The notes: a model not told the origin generated them from the letters alone. DNA of 6,298 nt from Promethearchaeota archaeon (GCA_016839385.1 JAEOUK010000153.1:1-6298), one strand, 5' to 3'; shown: positions 1 to 6,000, counted from the first letter of the stretch. A program made the numbers and translations.

Positions 1-283
1 AGGCAAGCCCAAGAAGCGCGATAGGCAATATCAAGGGTTCTTTTATTAATGATTTGAATGCTTCCACACCAGAGGAATTTTTCTTGCTGGTAAGATACTG
101 ATCCAACAGCTTTATCCCCCAGGCAAAGAGCATGACAAGGGCAAGGGTACGTAATAAGGTCGCTTTGTCTGGTTCAAAAATGCGGCTGGAGTACTTATTG
201 AAGAAGAGGGGGGTCATGATGATCGCTGCCAACCAGACAGCTTCCATGACGCCTTCGGCGTAGCGGGTGAGTTTTGTGGGCAT
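1..283 (-). CDS. N-terminal part of a putative O-antigen ligase/polymerase-family membrane protein (runs off left edge)
   Basis: Read on the minus strand, an ATG at 283-281 opens 94 codons with no stop before the window edge, so only the N-terminus is present. Visible features are a hydrophobic segment at about residues 14-28, a polar stretch with F28-N29-K30-Y31-S32-S33-R34 and E37-P38-D39-K40, a second hydrophobic segment at about 42-60, a charged linker (about 62-82) and the start of a third at about 83-94. This pattern resembles the start of O-antigen-ligase (Wzy/WaaL-like) multi-pass proteins, often carrying C-terminal TPR repeats, that I associate with Anaerolineae; this is recall, not a search. 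Such proteins join or polymerise lipid-linked glycans on the outer face of the membrane. No Shine-Dalgarno is evident before the ATG. G+C is about 50%, clearly higher than everything to its right. The catalytic part lies outside the window, so the function is tentative. Confidence 0.6.
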   Translation of the reverse strand, partial: MPTKLTRYAEGVMEAVWLAAIIMTPLFFNKYSSRIFEPDKATLLRTLALVMLFAWGIKLLDQYLTSKKNSSGVEAFKSLIKEPLILPIALLGLA

Positions 284-314
284 TTTATTTTTATTTGAGG
301 TATTGAGTCATTTT

Positions 315-341
315 TTGATTGTACCAATTATAGCGTATAAT
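315..341 (+). promoter_or_regulatory. Sigma70-like promoter for the rightward glycan genes
   Basis: A perfect TATAAT at 336-341 is preceded by TTGATT at 315-320 (4 of 6 matches to TTGACA) with a short 15-base spacer. An alternative TTTTGA at 313-318 gives a 17-base spacer but only 3 of 6 matches. Transcription would begin near 348-350, leaving a leader of about 65 bases before the ATG at 415. Its position between divergent genes suits a promoter for the rightward cluster. Confidence 0.5.
327..341. repeat. Inverted repeat ATTATA-GCG-TATAAT in the divergent promoter region
   Basis: Two perfect 6-base arms, 327-332 and 336-341, flank a 3-base centre. The right arm is the TATAAT of the rightward promoter. 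The left arm is TATAAT when read leftward, so it could be the -10 box of a promoter for the minus-strand gene, although no convincing -35 lies upstream of it (350-355 reads TGCCAT on the minus strand). It may be a symmetric divergent promoter, an operator, or chance. Confidence 0.35.
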
Positions 342-414
342 ACATTTGAATGGCATTCTACATTAATAGTCCTCATTTTTTCCTAACGATTATAAGCAAT
401 TAAAAGGCAGATTT

Positions 415-1293
415 ATGTCCGAAGACAAAGAAACAATATCAGTAATAATTCCAGCGATGAACGAAGAAAATGTCATCGGCCATCTAATTTCAGAAACCAT
501 CAAGGTGCTTATGAATTTACATTATTCACATGAAATTATCGTAGTCGATGATGGTTCTACAGATAATACAGCTAAGATAGCTCTTGATTCAGGCGCGAAA
601 GTTATTAAACATCCATACAATATTGGGAACGGAGCTGCAATAAAAACAGGAATACGGAATGCAGTGAATGAGTGGTTAGTGATGATGGATGGGGATGGAC
701 AACATTCGCCCGAATATATTCCACAGCTGTTGGAGAAACTAAAAATTTTTGATATGTTAGTAGGCGCTAGAACCCGGGATTCAGAGACAGCGTTTCACCG
801 TGATGTGGCTAATTTAATTTACAACAAACTAGCCACTTATATCTGTGGTAGAAAAATCGAAGATCTTACCAGTGGATTTAGAGGCATTAAAACCAAAATC
901 GCCAAGGACTTCGTAAACCTTTTACCCAATACATTCTCGTATCCCACAACGCTTACACTTGCAATTACCCGTTCTGGTTATAGCTTATCATTTATTCCCA
1001 TCAAAACCAAAAAAAGAGTTGGGAGAAGTAAAATTAACCTACTGAAAGATGGAATTCAATTTTTTCTAATTATAATTAAAGTGTCAACATTTTTCTCACC
1101 CTTAAAAGTTTTTCTACCAATTAGTATATCCATGTTCATGCTAGGGATTGGGTATGGTTTGTTTAAAGTTCTTTTCTTGGGGATGAGATATGGTCCTACT
1201 TCGGCAATGTTGATGATCGTTTCAGTATTAATTTTTTTGATTGGATTAGTTTCTGAACAAATAGCACAAATGCGGTTTGATTTAGGGAAATGA
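415..1293 (+). CDS. GtrB/DPM1-like GT2 glycosyltransferase with two C-terminal membrane helices
   Basis: This is a family 2 glycosyltransferase of 292 residues, predicted to transfer a sugar from a nucleotide donor to polyprenyl phosphate at the cytoplasmic face of the membrane. The GT-A fold starts with S-V-I-I-P-A-M-N-E-E (9-18). The nucleotide-binding D45-D46-G47-S48-T49-D50 follows, then the metal-binding D92-x-D94 in a DGDGQH motif (92-97), then D150-L-T-S-G-F-R156 and R201-V-G-R-S-K-I207, all typical of dolichol-phosphate-mannose-synthase-like enzymes. Two hydrophobic segments at about 231-255 and 262-280 match the two-helix anchor of GtrB-type enzymes rather than soluble DPM1. AAAAGG at 402-407, 7 bases before the ATG, supports this start and is the best ribosome binding site in the window. 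It is the first gene of the rightward series, 55 bases before the GT4 gene. The sugar cannot be read from the sequence. Confidence 0.9.
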   Translation: MSEDKETISVIIPAMNEENVIGHLISETIKVLMNLHYSHEIIVVDDGSTDNTAKIALDSGAKVIKHPYNIGNGAAIKTGIRNAVNEWLVMMDGDGQHSPEYIPQLLEKLKIFDMLVGARTRDSETAFHRDVANLIYNKLATYICGRKIEDLTSGFRGIKTKIAKDFVNLLPNTFSYPTTLTLAITRSGYSLSFIPIKTKKRVGRSKINLLKDGIQFFLIIIKVSTFFSPLKVFLPISISMFMLGIGYGLFKVLFLGMRYGPTSAMLMIVSVLIFLIGLVSEQIAQMRFDLGK

Positions 1294-1317
1294 TTATATA
1301 GGTAGAAGTTAGAATAC

Positions 1318-1323
1318 TATAAT
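1318..1323 (+). promoter_or_regulatory. Possible -10 box upstream of the GT4 gene
   Basis: A perfect TATAAT sits 25 bases upstream of the ATG at 1349, in the 55-base gap after the GT2 gene. The hexamer 17 bases further upstream, TATATA at 1295-1300, matches TTGACA at only 3 of 6 positions. In DNA this AT-rich a lone TATAAT is weak evidence. It might give the GT4 gene its own promoter in addition to read-through. Confidence 0.25.
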
Positions 1324-1348
1324 AGGTAATAAAATAAATATTTAAGAA

Positions 1349-2509
1349 ATGAAAATTCTAATTATCACCTGGAATTATTACCCAAAAGTGGGTGGAATTG
1401 AGTTGATGTTAAAAGAATTCGTAAGCAATTGGAGGAACTATAATCATGTAGATGTGATTGCTCCAAGTGATGATAAATGTTACAAAATAACTGAACCACA
1501 AACCTACAGGACCAAATCGAATCAATTATTTATATTTTTTTTCCAAGCACTTCTTCAGGGAATTTCTCTCCTGAAGAAAAATGAATATGACATCATCATT
1601 TCGGGGAGTTCATTGGTGTCACCAATTGTTTTTTTCCTAGGGATGATTGGTAAGAAACCAATTGTTGTAAATGTTTATGGACTGGATTTAATTTATCAAA
1701 ATTCACTTTACCAAGGAATGATCAAGATTTTTTTACCAAAATTCGATGTTGTTGTTGCGATAAGTCAAGCAACGAAGATAGAAGCAACTAGGAAGAGAAT
1801 TGATGCTAAAAAAATAATTATCATACATCCTGGAGTAGATGTTGATGAATTTAATAAGCCTCCAGATATTGAGGAGATTAAAAATAAATATAATCTTTCT
1901 GACAAGTTAGTATTGTTGAGTGTTGGCAGATTGGCGAAGCGCAAGGGAATATTGGAATTTGTAAGAAATTCATTACCGGATATAATCCAAAGATGCAAAA
2001 ATGTTATTTTTCTGATCGTGGGTGGGAATCCTATAGATTCCTTGACACATAAAGATGATATTTATTCATGTATAAAAACCGAAATTAATAACCTTGGTTT
2101 AGAAAATCACGTAGCTCTACTAGGAAAATTAGAACGTGATGAACTTGTAAAAATTTATAATTCTAGTGATATCTATGTTCTGCCCGCGATTTTTGTTGAA
2201 GGTGATATGGAGGGATTCGGCATTGTCTTGCTCGAAGCAGCTGCCGCAGGAATACCTGTAGTATCAACTAGATTAGGTGGAATCACCGATGCCGTTGAAG
2301 AAGGTGTCAGTGGAATATTGAATGAACCAGGTGATTGGCAGGGTGTAACGACTTCAATAATTACACTAATTGAAAATCAAACTCTCCGAAAAAAACTCGG
2401 AAGTTCTGGGCGTGATCGAGTTAGGAAGCAATTTAGTTGGCCTTACCTTGCTGCTGAATATCTTCGTGAAGTTAAGTTTTCAATATTTCTTGACCAATCT
2501 GATAGCTGA
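1349..2509 (+). CDS. GT4-family (GT-B fold) glycosyltransferase
   Basis: This 386-residue protein has the normal length of a retaining GT4 glycosyltransferase, which adds a sugar from a nucleotide donor to a growing lipid-linked glycan in the cytoplasm. The N-terminal acceptor domain opens with a beta strand (K2-I-L-I-I-T-W) and the glycine-rich P12-K-V-G-G-I-E18 loop. The hydrophobic stretch at 89-100 is probably a core strand/helix rather than a membrane span. The C-terminal donor domain holds G193-R194-L-A-K-R-K199-G200, whose R and K would bind the diphosphate, and the E288-x7-E296 motif in EGFGIVLLEAAAAG. A typical GT4 C-terminal helix ends near F362-S-W-P. No Shine-Dalgarno is well placed before the ATG (TTTAAGAA directly abuts it). 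The gene is followed by 177 non-coding bases, so the next gene may have its own promoter. Donor and acceptor are not predictable. Confidence 0.92.
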   Translation: MKILIITWNYYPKVGGIELMLKEFVSNWRNYNHVDVIAPSDDKCYKITEPQTYRTKSNQLFIFFFQALLQGISLLKKNEYDIIISGSSLVSPIVFFLGMIGKKPIVVNVYGLDLIYQNSLYQGMIKIFLPKFDVVVAISQATKIEATRKRIDAKKIIIIHPGVDVDEFNKPPDIEEIKNKYNLSDKLVLLSVGRLAKRKGILEFVRNSLPDIIQRCKNVIFLIVGGNPIDSLTHKDDIYSCIKTEINNLGLENHVALLGKLERDELVKIYNSSDIYVLPAIFVEGDMEGFGIVLLEAAAAGIPVVSTRLGGITDAVEEGVSGILNEPGDWQGVTTSIITLIENQTLRKKLGSSGRDRVRKQFSWPYLAAEYLREVKFSIFLDQSDS

Positions 2510-2615
2510 TTCCTTTGATGGTTTTTCATTAGGGCGTCAACTGAATAATTAACATTCAAGAAAAATAATATAATAATTTCTAAAAAGAGTTATTCTATTT
2601 TTTCGAATGATTAGC

Positions 2616-2621
2616 TATACT
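2616..2621 (+). promoter_or_regulatory. Possible -10 box upstream of the methyltransferase gene
   Basis: TATACT (5 of 6 matches to TATAAT) lies 65 bases before the ATG at 2687, in the 177-base gap. No good -35 box is found at 16-18 bases (2593-2598 reads TTCTAT), so this is weak. Confidence 0.2.
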
Positions 2622-2643
2622 AAACATACTAAAATTAATTTTA
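2617..2643. repeat. Tandem ATACTAAA repeat followed by a 14-base perfect palindrome
   Basis: ATACTAAA occurs at 2617-2624 and again at 2626-2633 with a 9-base period. The second copy runs into the perfect palindrome TAAAATTAATTTTA at 2630-2643. The block overlaps the possible -10 box and lies 43 bases before the methyltransferase ATG, where an operator could sit. Palindromes of this size are expected about once or twice by chance in several kilobases of DNA this AT-rich, so no function is claimed. Confidence 0.3.
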
Positions 2644-2686
2644 AGAAAAAAAGAATAAAGTTATTAGACCATTACAGAGATATTTT

Positions 2687-3391
2687 ATGACCTCTAAGTT
2701 ACGAAAGTTAATGGGAATATTTCAATTTTGGAGACAATACTCATATTTTTTTAATACTCCAATAAGATTTGATATCCATGACTGGTACACAAATGAAAGA
2801 ATTGTAGAAATTGCATTTGTTCATAAAAATATGCCTATAGACGGTCATGGAAAATGCGTGTTGGAGTTTGGTTGTTCAAGAAGTGATCTCGCTATTCAAT
2901 TAGCGTCCTTAGGATACGAGGTAGTAGGAATTGACCTCCGGCATTATCCATTCAGTCATCCACGTTTAAATTTCCATCAAAAGAATATATTACAATTCGA
3001 AGAAGAAAGAAAATTTGATTTCATCACTGCTATTTCGACCTTAGAACATATAGGATTGGGTGCTTATGGAGAAGATCATAATCAATCAGATTTATATCGA
3101 GTTATATCAAAACTACAAAAATTATTGAAGCTAGATGGGAAAATAATATTTACTGTCCCAATTGGTAAATCTTACAAGGATGAATTTTTACGTTCATTCA
3201 CAAATGATGAAATTTTAAAATTGTTTAATGAACTAAAATTAACTAATCAGGCATTTTTCTACCGACGGGCTTATAAATATTGGAATCCTTGCAATATTGA
3301 ATCAACTAAGAATATCTCGAATGCAAGATCAGATCGAGGTTTAACTGGGATAAACTGTGTTGGATGTTTTGTTTTCAGTAAGTTGGAATAG
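2687..3391 (+). CDS. Class I SAM-dependent methyltransferase
   Basis: This 234-residue protein fits the Rossmann-like class I methyltransferase fold, which transfers a methyl group from S-adenosylmethionine. Motif I is V58-L-E-F-G-C-S-R-S-D67, where the usual GxGxG is reduced to E-F-G-C-S-R-S. The acidic ribose-binding residue is D83 in V80-G-I-D-L-R. The late strand/loop is I113-T-A-I-S-T-L-E-H121, followed by I-G-L-G-A-Y-G-E-D (122-130), and a G151-K-I-I-F-T-V-P158 strand lies near the middle. An N-terminal aromatic-rich segment (11-34) precedes the core. The gene lies between a glycosyltransferase and a sulfotransferase (41 bases to the latter), so a sugar or glycan hydroxyl or carboxyl is a plausible acceptor; this is inferred from context only. 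Only a weak AGAGA (2676-2680) precedes the ATG. Small-molecule or protein substrates cannot be excluded. Confidence 0.88.
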   Translation: MTSKLRKLMGIFQFWRQYSYFFNTPIRFDIHDWYTNERIVEIAFVHKNMPIDGHGKCVLEFGCSRSDLAIQLASLGYEVVGIDLRHYPFSHPRLNFHQKNILQFEEERKFDFITAISTLEHIGLGAYGEDHNQSDLYRVISKLQKLLKLDGKIIFTVPIGKSYKDEFLRSFTNDEILKLFNELKLTNQAFFYRRAYKYWNPCNIESTKNISNARSDRGLTGINCVGCFVFSKLE

Positions 3392-3432
3392 CAAATTAAG
3401 GGAATTGATAAGAATTTTTTTAACAAATTTAT

Positions 3433-4302
3433 ATGATCTCAATAGAAAAATTTTACAACATGTTTAGTTGTCACTTGGGGAAAAAAATAATAAAATATTC
3501 AACTAAAAAACTTAACAATGAAATTAAGAATCTAAACCATTTGATAGATCCGTGGTTTGATAAAAGAAGTATATTTTTTATATTGGGGATGGGGCGTTCC
3601 GGGAGTTTGTTTTTATCAAGCCTATTGAATCAATCACCTGATGTTTGTGTGTGTCATGAGCCAGTTCGGTTAGATTTTTTTGCATATCTCCTTGCGTATT
3701 ATGATGAAAATGAGGCTGTCAATTATATAAAGTCATATCGTAAAAAAGAAATTTTTTATCGAAATATGGAGAAAAATGAAAATATTTATGGTGAGATCAA
3801 TTCGATATTGCGACGACATGTTAAAGCTTTAAGAATGTTTTTTCCTCGAGCAAAATTTATTCATCTTATCAGAGATGGAAGGGATGTTATAAGGTCAATG
3901 ATGTCCAGGAGGACATTTACATCTAAGGATCCAATAACCAGCAACATTCACCCTAGAGAAGACTCCCCGTACTTTGAGATGTGGAATACTTTGAGCAGAT
4001 TTGAGAAGATGTGTTGGTACTGGTCAAATGAGAACCAATACCTAAGAAATGAAATTTCAAAATCAATTCGTTTTGAGAAGTTAATATCTGACTACACATA
4101 TTATGAGGAAAAAATTTCAGGAGATCTGAATATAAGAATCTCCCAAAAGATGTGGGAAGAATCAGTAAAATTGCCCAAAAATATTACCATTTCCTATCAA
4201 ATTCCACATTGGCGGGATTGGAATTATGAAATGAAAAAAACCTTTGAAAAAATTTGTGGAGATGAGATGGAAAAGAATGGTTATAAATTTATCTGGCAAT
4301 GA
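3433..4302 (+). CDS. PAPS-dependent sulfotransferase family protein
   Basis: This 289-residue protein has the sulfotransferase fold, which moves a sulfuryl group from PAPS to a hydroxyl or amine. The 5'-phosphosulfate-binding loop is F49-I-L-G-M-G-R-S-G-S58, after a beta strand at 46-51. H75-E76-P77-V-R follows, as in many carbohydrate sulfotransferases. The 3'-phosphate-binding motif is L145-I-R-D-G-R-D-V-I-R-S155, and the R147/S155 spacing matches the conserved R...S pair of known family members. R213-F-E-K-L217 corresponds to the common R-Y-E-D-L element, and the C-terminal W260-R-D-W...N-G-Y motif (to about 284) is also typical. No signal peptide or membrane span is seen, so it is probably cytoplasmic. 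The start has no well-placed Shine-Dalgarno; AAGGGA at 3398-3403 is 29 bases upstream, and M10 (3460) is an alternative. Beside glycosyltransferases a glycan or glycolipid acceptor is likely, but this is inferred. No PAPS-synthesis gene lies in the window. Confidence 0.85.
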   Translation: MISIEKFYNMFSCHLGKKIIKYSTKKLNNEIKNLNHLIDPWFDKRSIFFILGMGRSGSLFLSSLLNQSPDVCVCHEPVRLDFFAYLLAYYDENEAVNYIKSYRKKEIFYRNMEKNENIYGEINSILRRHVKALRMFFPRAKFIHLIRDGRDVIRSMMSRRTFTSKDPITSNIHPREDSPYFEMWNTLSRFEKMCWYWSNENQYLRNEISKSIRFEKLISDYTYYEEKISGDLNIRISQKMWEESVKLPKNITISYQIPHWRDWNYEMKKTFEKICGDEMEKNGYKFIWQ

Positions 4303-4314
4303 TCGGGAAACCGA
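4303..4314 (+). terminator. Short GNRA-loop hairpin abutting the sulfotransferase stop codon
   Basis: TCGG-GAAA-CCGA begins at the base after the TGA stop. It is a perfect 4-base stem with a GAAA tetraloop, a very stable loop type. The following sequence (CATTTATTATT) is U-rich but not a continuous U tract, so it is at best a weak intrinsic terminator or an mRNA 3'-end stabiliser. Confidence 0.25.
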
Positions 4315-4323
4315 CATTTATTA

Positions 4324-4376
4324 TTCACTAACAAGGACGAATTAGGACATAATCATTTACAAAAATTTTTAGTGAA
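4324..4376. repeat. 8-base inverted repeat with 37-base loop
   Basis: TTCACTAA at 4324-4331 is the exact reverse complement of TTAGTGAA at 4369-4376. The arms cannot be extended in either direction. It could fold in RNA downstream of the sulfotransferase gene, but one such match is not surprising in 668 AT-rich bases. Confidence 0.25.
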
Positions 4377-4465
4377 ACAATCGTAGATTCATCTATTTTC
4401 CAAAAACCAAATTTATATAACAAATTTCAATATAAGTATACAAGAAAGTATATTAACCACCTAAG

Positions 4466-4494
4466 TTGACAAGTTAATGAAGTTGTCATAGATT
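4466..4494 (+). promoter_or_regulatory. Sigma70-like promoter inside the long intergenic region
   Basis: A perfect TTGACA at 4466-4471 is followed, after exactly 17 bases, by TAGATT at 4489-4494 (4 of 6 matches to TATAAT). A perfect TTGACA is uncommon in DNA this poor in G+C. Transcription would start near 4501, placing the start at or next to the ATG at 4504 and about 470 bases before the membrane-protein gene at 4971. Confidence 0.4.
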
Positions 4495-4503
4495 TCATGT
4501 TTT

Positions 4504-4623
4504 ATGGATAAATTTATCAAAGGAAATCTGATTTATTTTTTCATTATTAGTGTTAGAAATTTGGCCGAGTGTGTTGATGATTTTTCAAAGGTATTTGGGC
4601 AAAATAAACAATTAGAAAAATAA
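4504..4623 (+). CDS. Doubtful 39-residue ORF, possibly leaderless or a gene remnant
   Basis: An ATG at 4504 opens 39 codons ending in TAA at 4621-4623. The predicted peptide starts M-D-K-F-I-K-G-N, has a hydrophobic patch at about 9-17 (L-I-Y-F-F-I-I-S-V), then a polar part with N19-L-A-E-C-V-D-D-F-S28 and a charged end. I do not recognise it. No Shine-Dalgarno is present, but the promoter-like pair at 4466-4494 would start transcription within a few bases of the ATG, so a near-leaderless message is conceivable. The frame is the same as that of the sulfotransferase upstream, with three stops between that gene's TGA and this ATG (near 4384, 4459 and 4489), so it may equally be a remnant of a decayed gene. 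An open frame this long can arise by chance. Confidence 0.2.
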   Translation: MDKFIKGNLIYFFIISVRNLAECVDDFSKVFGQNKQLEK

Positions 4624-4940
4624 ATAATGAGAAAAATCTCTATGAAACCATGAAAATTATGAATTGTTAAATCGCTTTAATTGTTTATAAGGGAATCATA
4701 TCTAATTGAGTTTTATTCGAATTTGTGAGAATTGGTTGCAAGCTGGGAGTAATTGAGATTATTCATATAATGATATTTGGTTAAGAAATGATGTTTAACT
4801 GAATTACAATATAACATTATATATTTTTACAATCCTTTTTAGGGCATTGAGAGAAATTAATGTAGATTTATGATTTCACCCATTTTATTTTTTTTATGAA
4901 ATGATTTCAAAGCTACTCCCTGTGATTATTATGTTATCTA

Positions 4941-4966
4941 AATCTGATAATCTGAAATCTCTGAAA
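4941..4966 (+). repeat. Degenerate tandem AATCTGA repeat before the membrane-protein gene
   Basis: AATCTGAT (4941-4948) is followed directly by AATCTGAA (4949-4956) and then ATCTCTGAAA (4957-4966), a diverged third unit ending 4 bases before the ATG at 4971. It occupies the place where a ribosome binding site should be, and no AGGAGG-like sequence is present. It could be a regulator site or simple slippage-derived sequence. Confidence 0.35.
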
Positions 4967-4970
4967 CAAA

Positions 4971-5957
4971 ATGGAAAAAAGGGATATTCTATTGATAAAT
5001 CTTGATACAGATCATTCAAATAAAAAGAATAATAAAGAAAAAAATGCTAAAGCTCCACTGATTTTTACCTTCATTGTAATTATTGTAGCCTTTATTTATC
5101 TTTATTTGAATCGTGAAAATTACCTTGATTTATTTGATTTATCATTTTTGACAATACTGAAATTATTTGCTTTAAATATTTTTTTACCTGTAATTAATGG
5201 AATGATAAATTTTTATTTTTTTCGAAGTTTAGAAGTAAATTTAAGGTGGAATGAAAGCATTGGTCTTGCATCAGTTAACACATTCGCGAACTTACTTCCA
5301 ATATCAGGCGGAATTATTGCAAAAGGGGTATATCTGAAAAAAAAATTTCAGTTTCCATACTCGAAATTTGTTAGTTCAATAATGGCTCTATATATCTTTT
5401 TTATTTCTGTAAATGGAATAATTGGAGTAATCATATTAACATCTTGGTGGGTTAGCGGGGGAACTAATATCACAAATTGGTTAATTATTGGTTATTTATT
5501 TATGGTTATGATACTATTTTTACTTTGGCTTCCGGTTGAAAAAATATTCGAACATACAAAATATAGGAATATAGTCATAAATTTTTCAAAAGGGTGGAAA
5601 ATTCTAATATCAACACCGAAACTTCTCAGTAAATTAATAGTCTTCCAAATTTTAGCTATAATTATATTTAGTGCGAAGTATTATGTAACCTTCAATAGTT
5701 TTTCACAGAAGATTTCATTTATCCAATGTATTCTTTTTTCATCTTCAACAATTCTCACAAGAATTGTTAGTTTTGCACCTGGAGGTCTCGGAGTAAGAGA
5801 AGGTATAGTTGCTGGAATCGCTTCATTAATGGGTTTCAAATTTAATGTTAGTATCGCTGCATTAACTTTTGATCGTTTGATAGAAACCTTCGTAATTATT
5901 ATTTTGGGTACAATTTACACATACCGATTAAGTAGTAATTTATCAAAAGATAGTTAA
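4971..5957 (+). CDS. Lysylphosphatidylglycerol-synthase-TM (UPF0104/AglD-like) family membrane protein
   Basis: This 328-residue polytopic membrane protein matches the stand-alone transmembrane domain related to the N-terminal part of MprF and to archaeal AglD C-termini. After a short K/N-rich cytoplasmic tail (1-28), hydrophobic segments lie at about 29-46, 60-84, 134-158, 168-188, 221-240, 250-266 and 300-318, with shorter ones between. The two family signatures are N107-L-L-P-I-S-G-G-I-I-A-K118 with the following basic Y-L-K-K-K, and F268-A-P-G-G-L-G-V-R-E277. The aminoacyltransferase domain of true LPG synthases is absent, so aminoacylation of lipids is unlikely. Members are common in glycan loci and are suspected of lipid or lipid-linked-sugar transport, which is not settled. 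An in-frame TGA at 4962-4964 makes ATG 4971 the first possible ATG. It lies 43 bases before the GT39-like gene and is very AT-rich (8 G/C in 60 bases at 5161-5220). Confidence 0.85.
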   Translation: MEKRDILLINLDTDHSNKKNNKEKNAKAPLIFTFIVIIVAFIYLYLNRENYLDLFDLSFLTILKLFALNIFLPVINGMINFYFFRSLEVNLRWNESIGLASVNTFANLLPISGGIIAKGVYLKKKFQFPYSKFVSSIMALYIFFISVNGIIGVIILTSWWVSGGTNITNWLIIGYLFMVMILFLLWLPVEKIFEHTKYRNIVINFSKGWKILISTPKLLSKLIVFQILAIIIFSAKYYVTFNSFSQKISFIQCILFSSSTILTRIVSFAPGGLGVREGIVAGIASLMGFKFNVSIAALTFDRLIETFVIIILGTIYTYRLSSNLSKDS

Positions 5958-6000
5958 TCATCAGTTTACTTAATTGTTCTATTGGAATAATGAAATCTTA

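Larger units (their letters stand above)
4303..4970. other. 668-base AT-rich intergenic region without a recognised gene
   Basis: Stops are frequent in the forward frames I followed. The only open frame of note is the 39-codon one listed separately, and I recognise no tRNA, rRNA, riboswitch or insertion-sequence end. It holds the hairpin at its left edge, an 8-base inverted repeat (4324-4376), a promoter-like pair (4466-4494) and a direct repeat TAATTGAG (4703-4710 and 4750-4757). A lone TATAAT at 4766-4771 has a poor -35 (CTGGGA at 4743-4748), and a short tandem repeat lies just before the next gene. It may be a decayed gene, a long leader for the membrane-protein gene, or carry an unrecognised small RNA. 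Confidence 0.6.

Noticed and set aside
1765..1998. A 77-codon open frame on the minus strand inside the GT4 gene
   Set aside because: It lies wholly within a gene with clear GT4 motifs, has no recognisable protein features and is a shadow of the real reading frame.
2370..2552. A 60-codon forward frame overlapping the end of the GT4 gene
   Set aside because: It starts inside the GT4 coding sequence in another frame, lacks a ribosome binding site and shows no family features. The GT4 protein already has a complete C-terminus, so a frameshift need not be invoked.
3425..4419. Repeat AAATTTATAT at 3425-3434 and 4410-4419 flanking the sulfotransferase gene, as a possible mobile-element boundary
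   Set aside because: Ten AT-only bases are expected to recur by chance in this composition, and there are no terminal inverted repeats or transposase gene.
4629..4640. GAGA-AAAA-TCTC mini-hairpin as a terminator
   Set aside because: The stem is only four weak pairs, with no following U tract and no gene ending nearby apart from the doubtful small ORF.
4303..4970. A tRNA, riboswitch or CRISPR array in the long gap
   Set aside because: No cloverleaf, T-loop sequence, regularly spaced repeats or known riboswitch core could be seen by eye.
4971..5957. Possible MprF-type lysylphosphatidylglycerol synthase
   Set aside because: The protein ends after the membrane domain and lacks the cytoplasmic aminoacyltransferase domain, so lipid aminoacylation is not supported.
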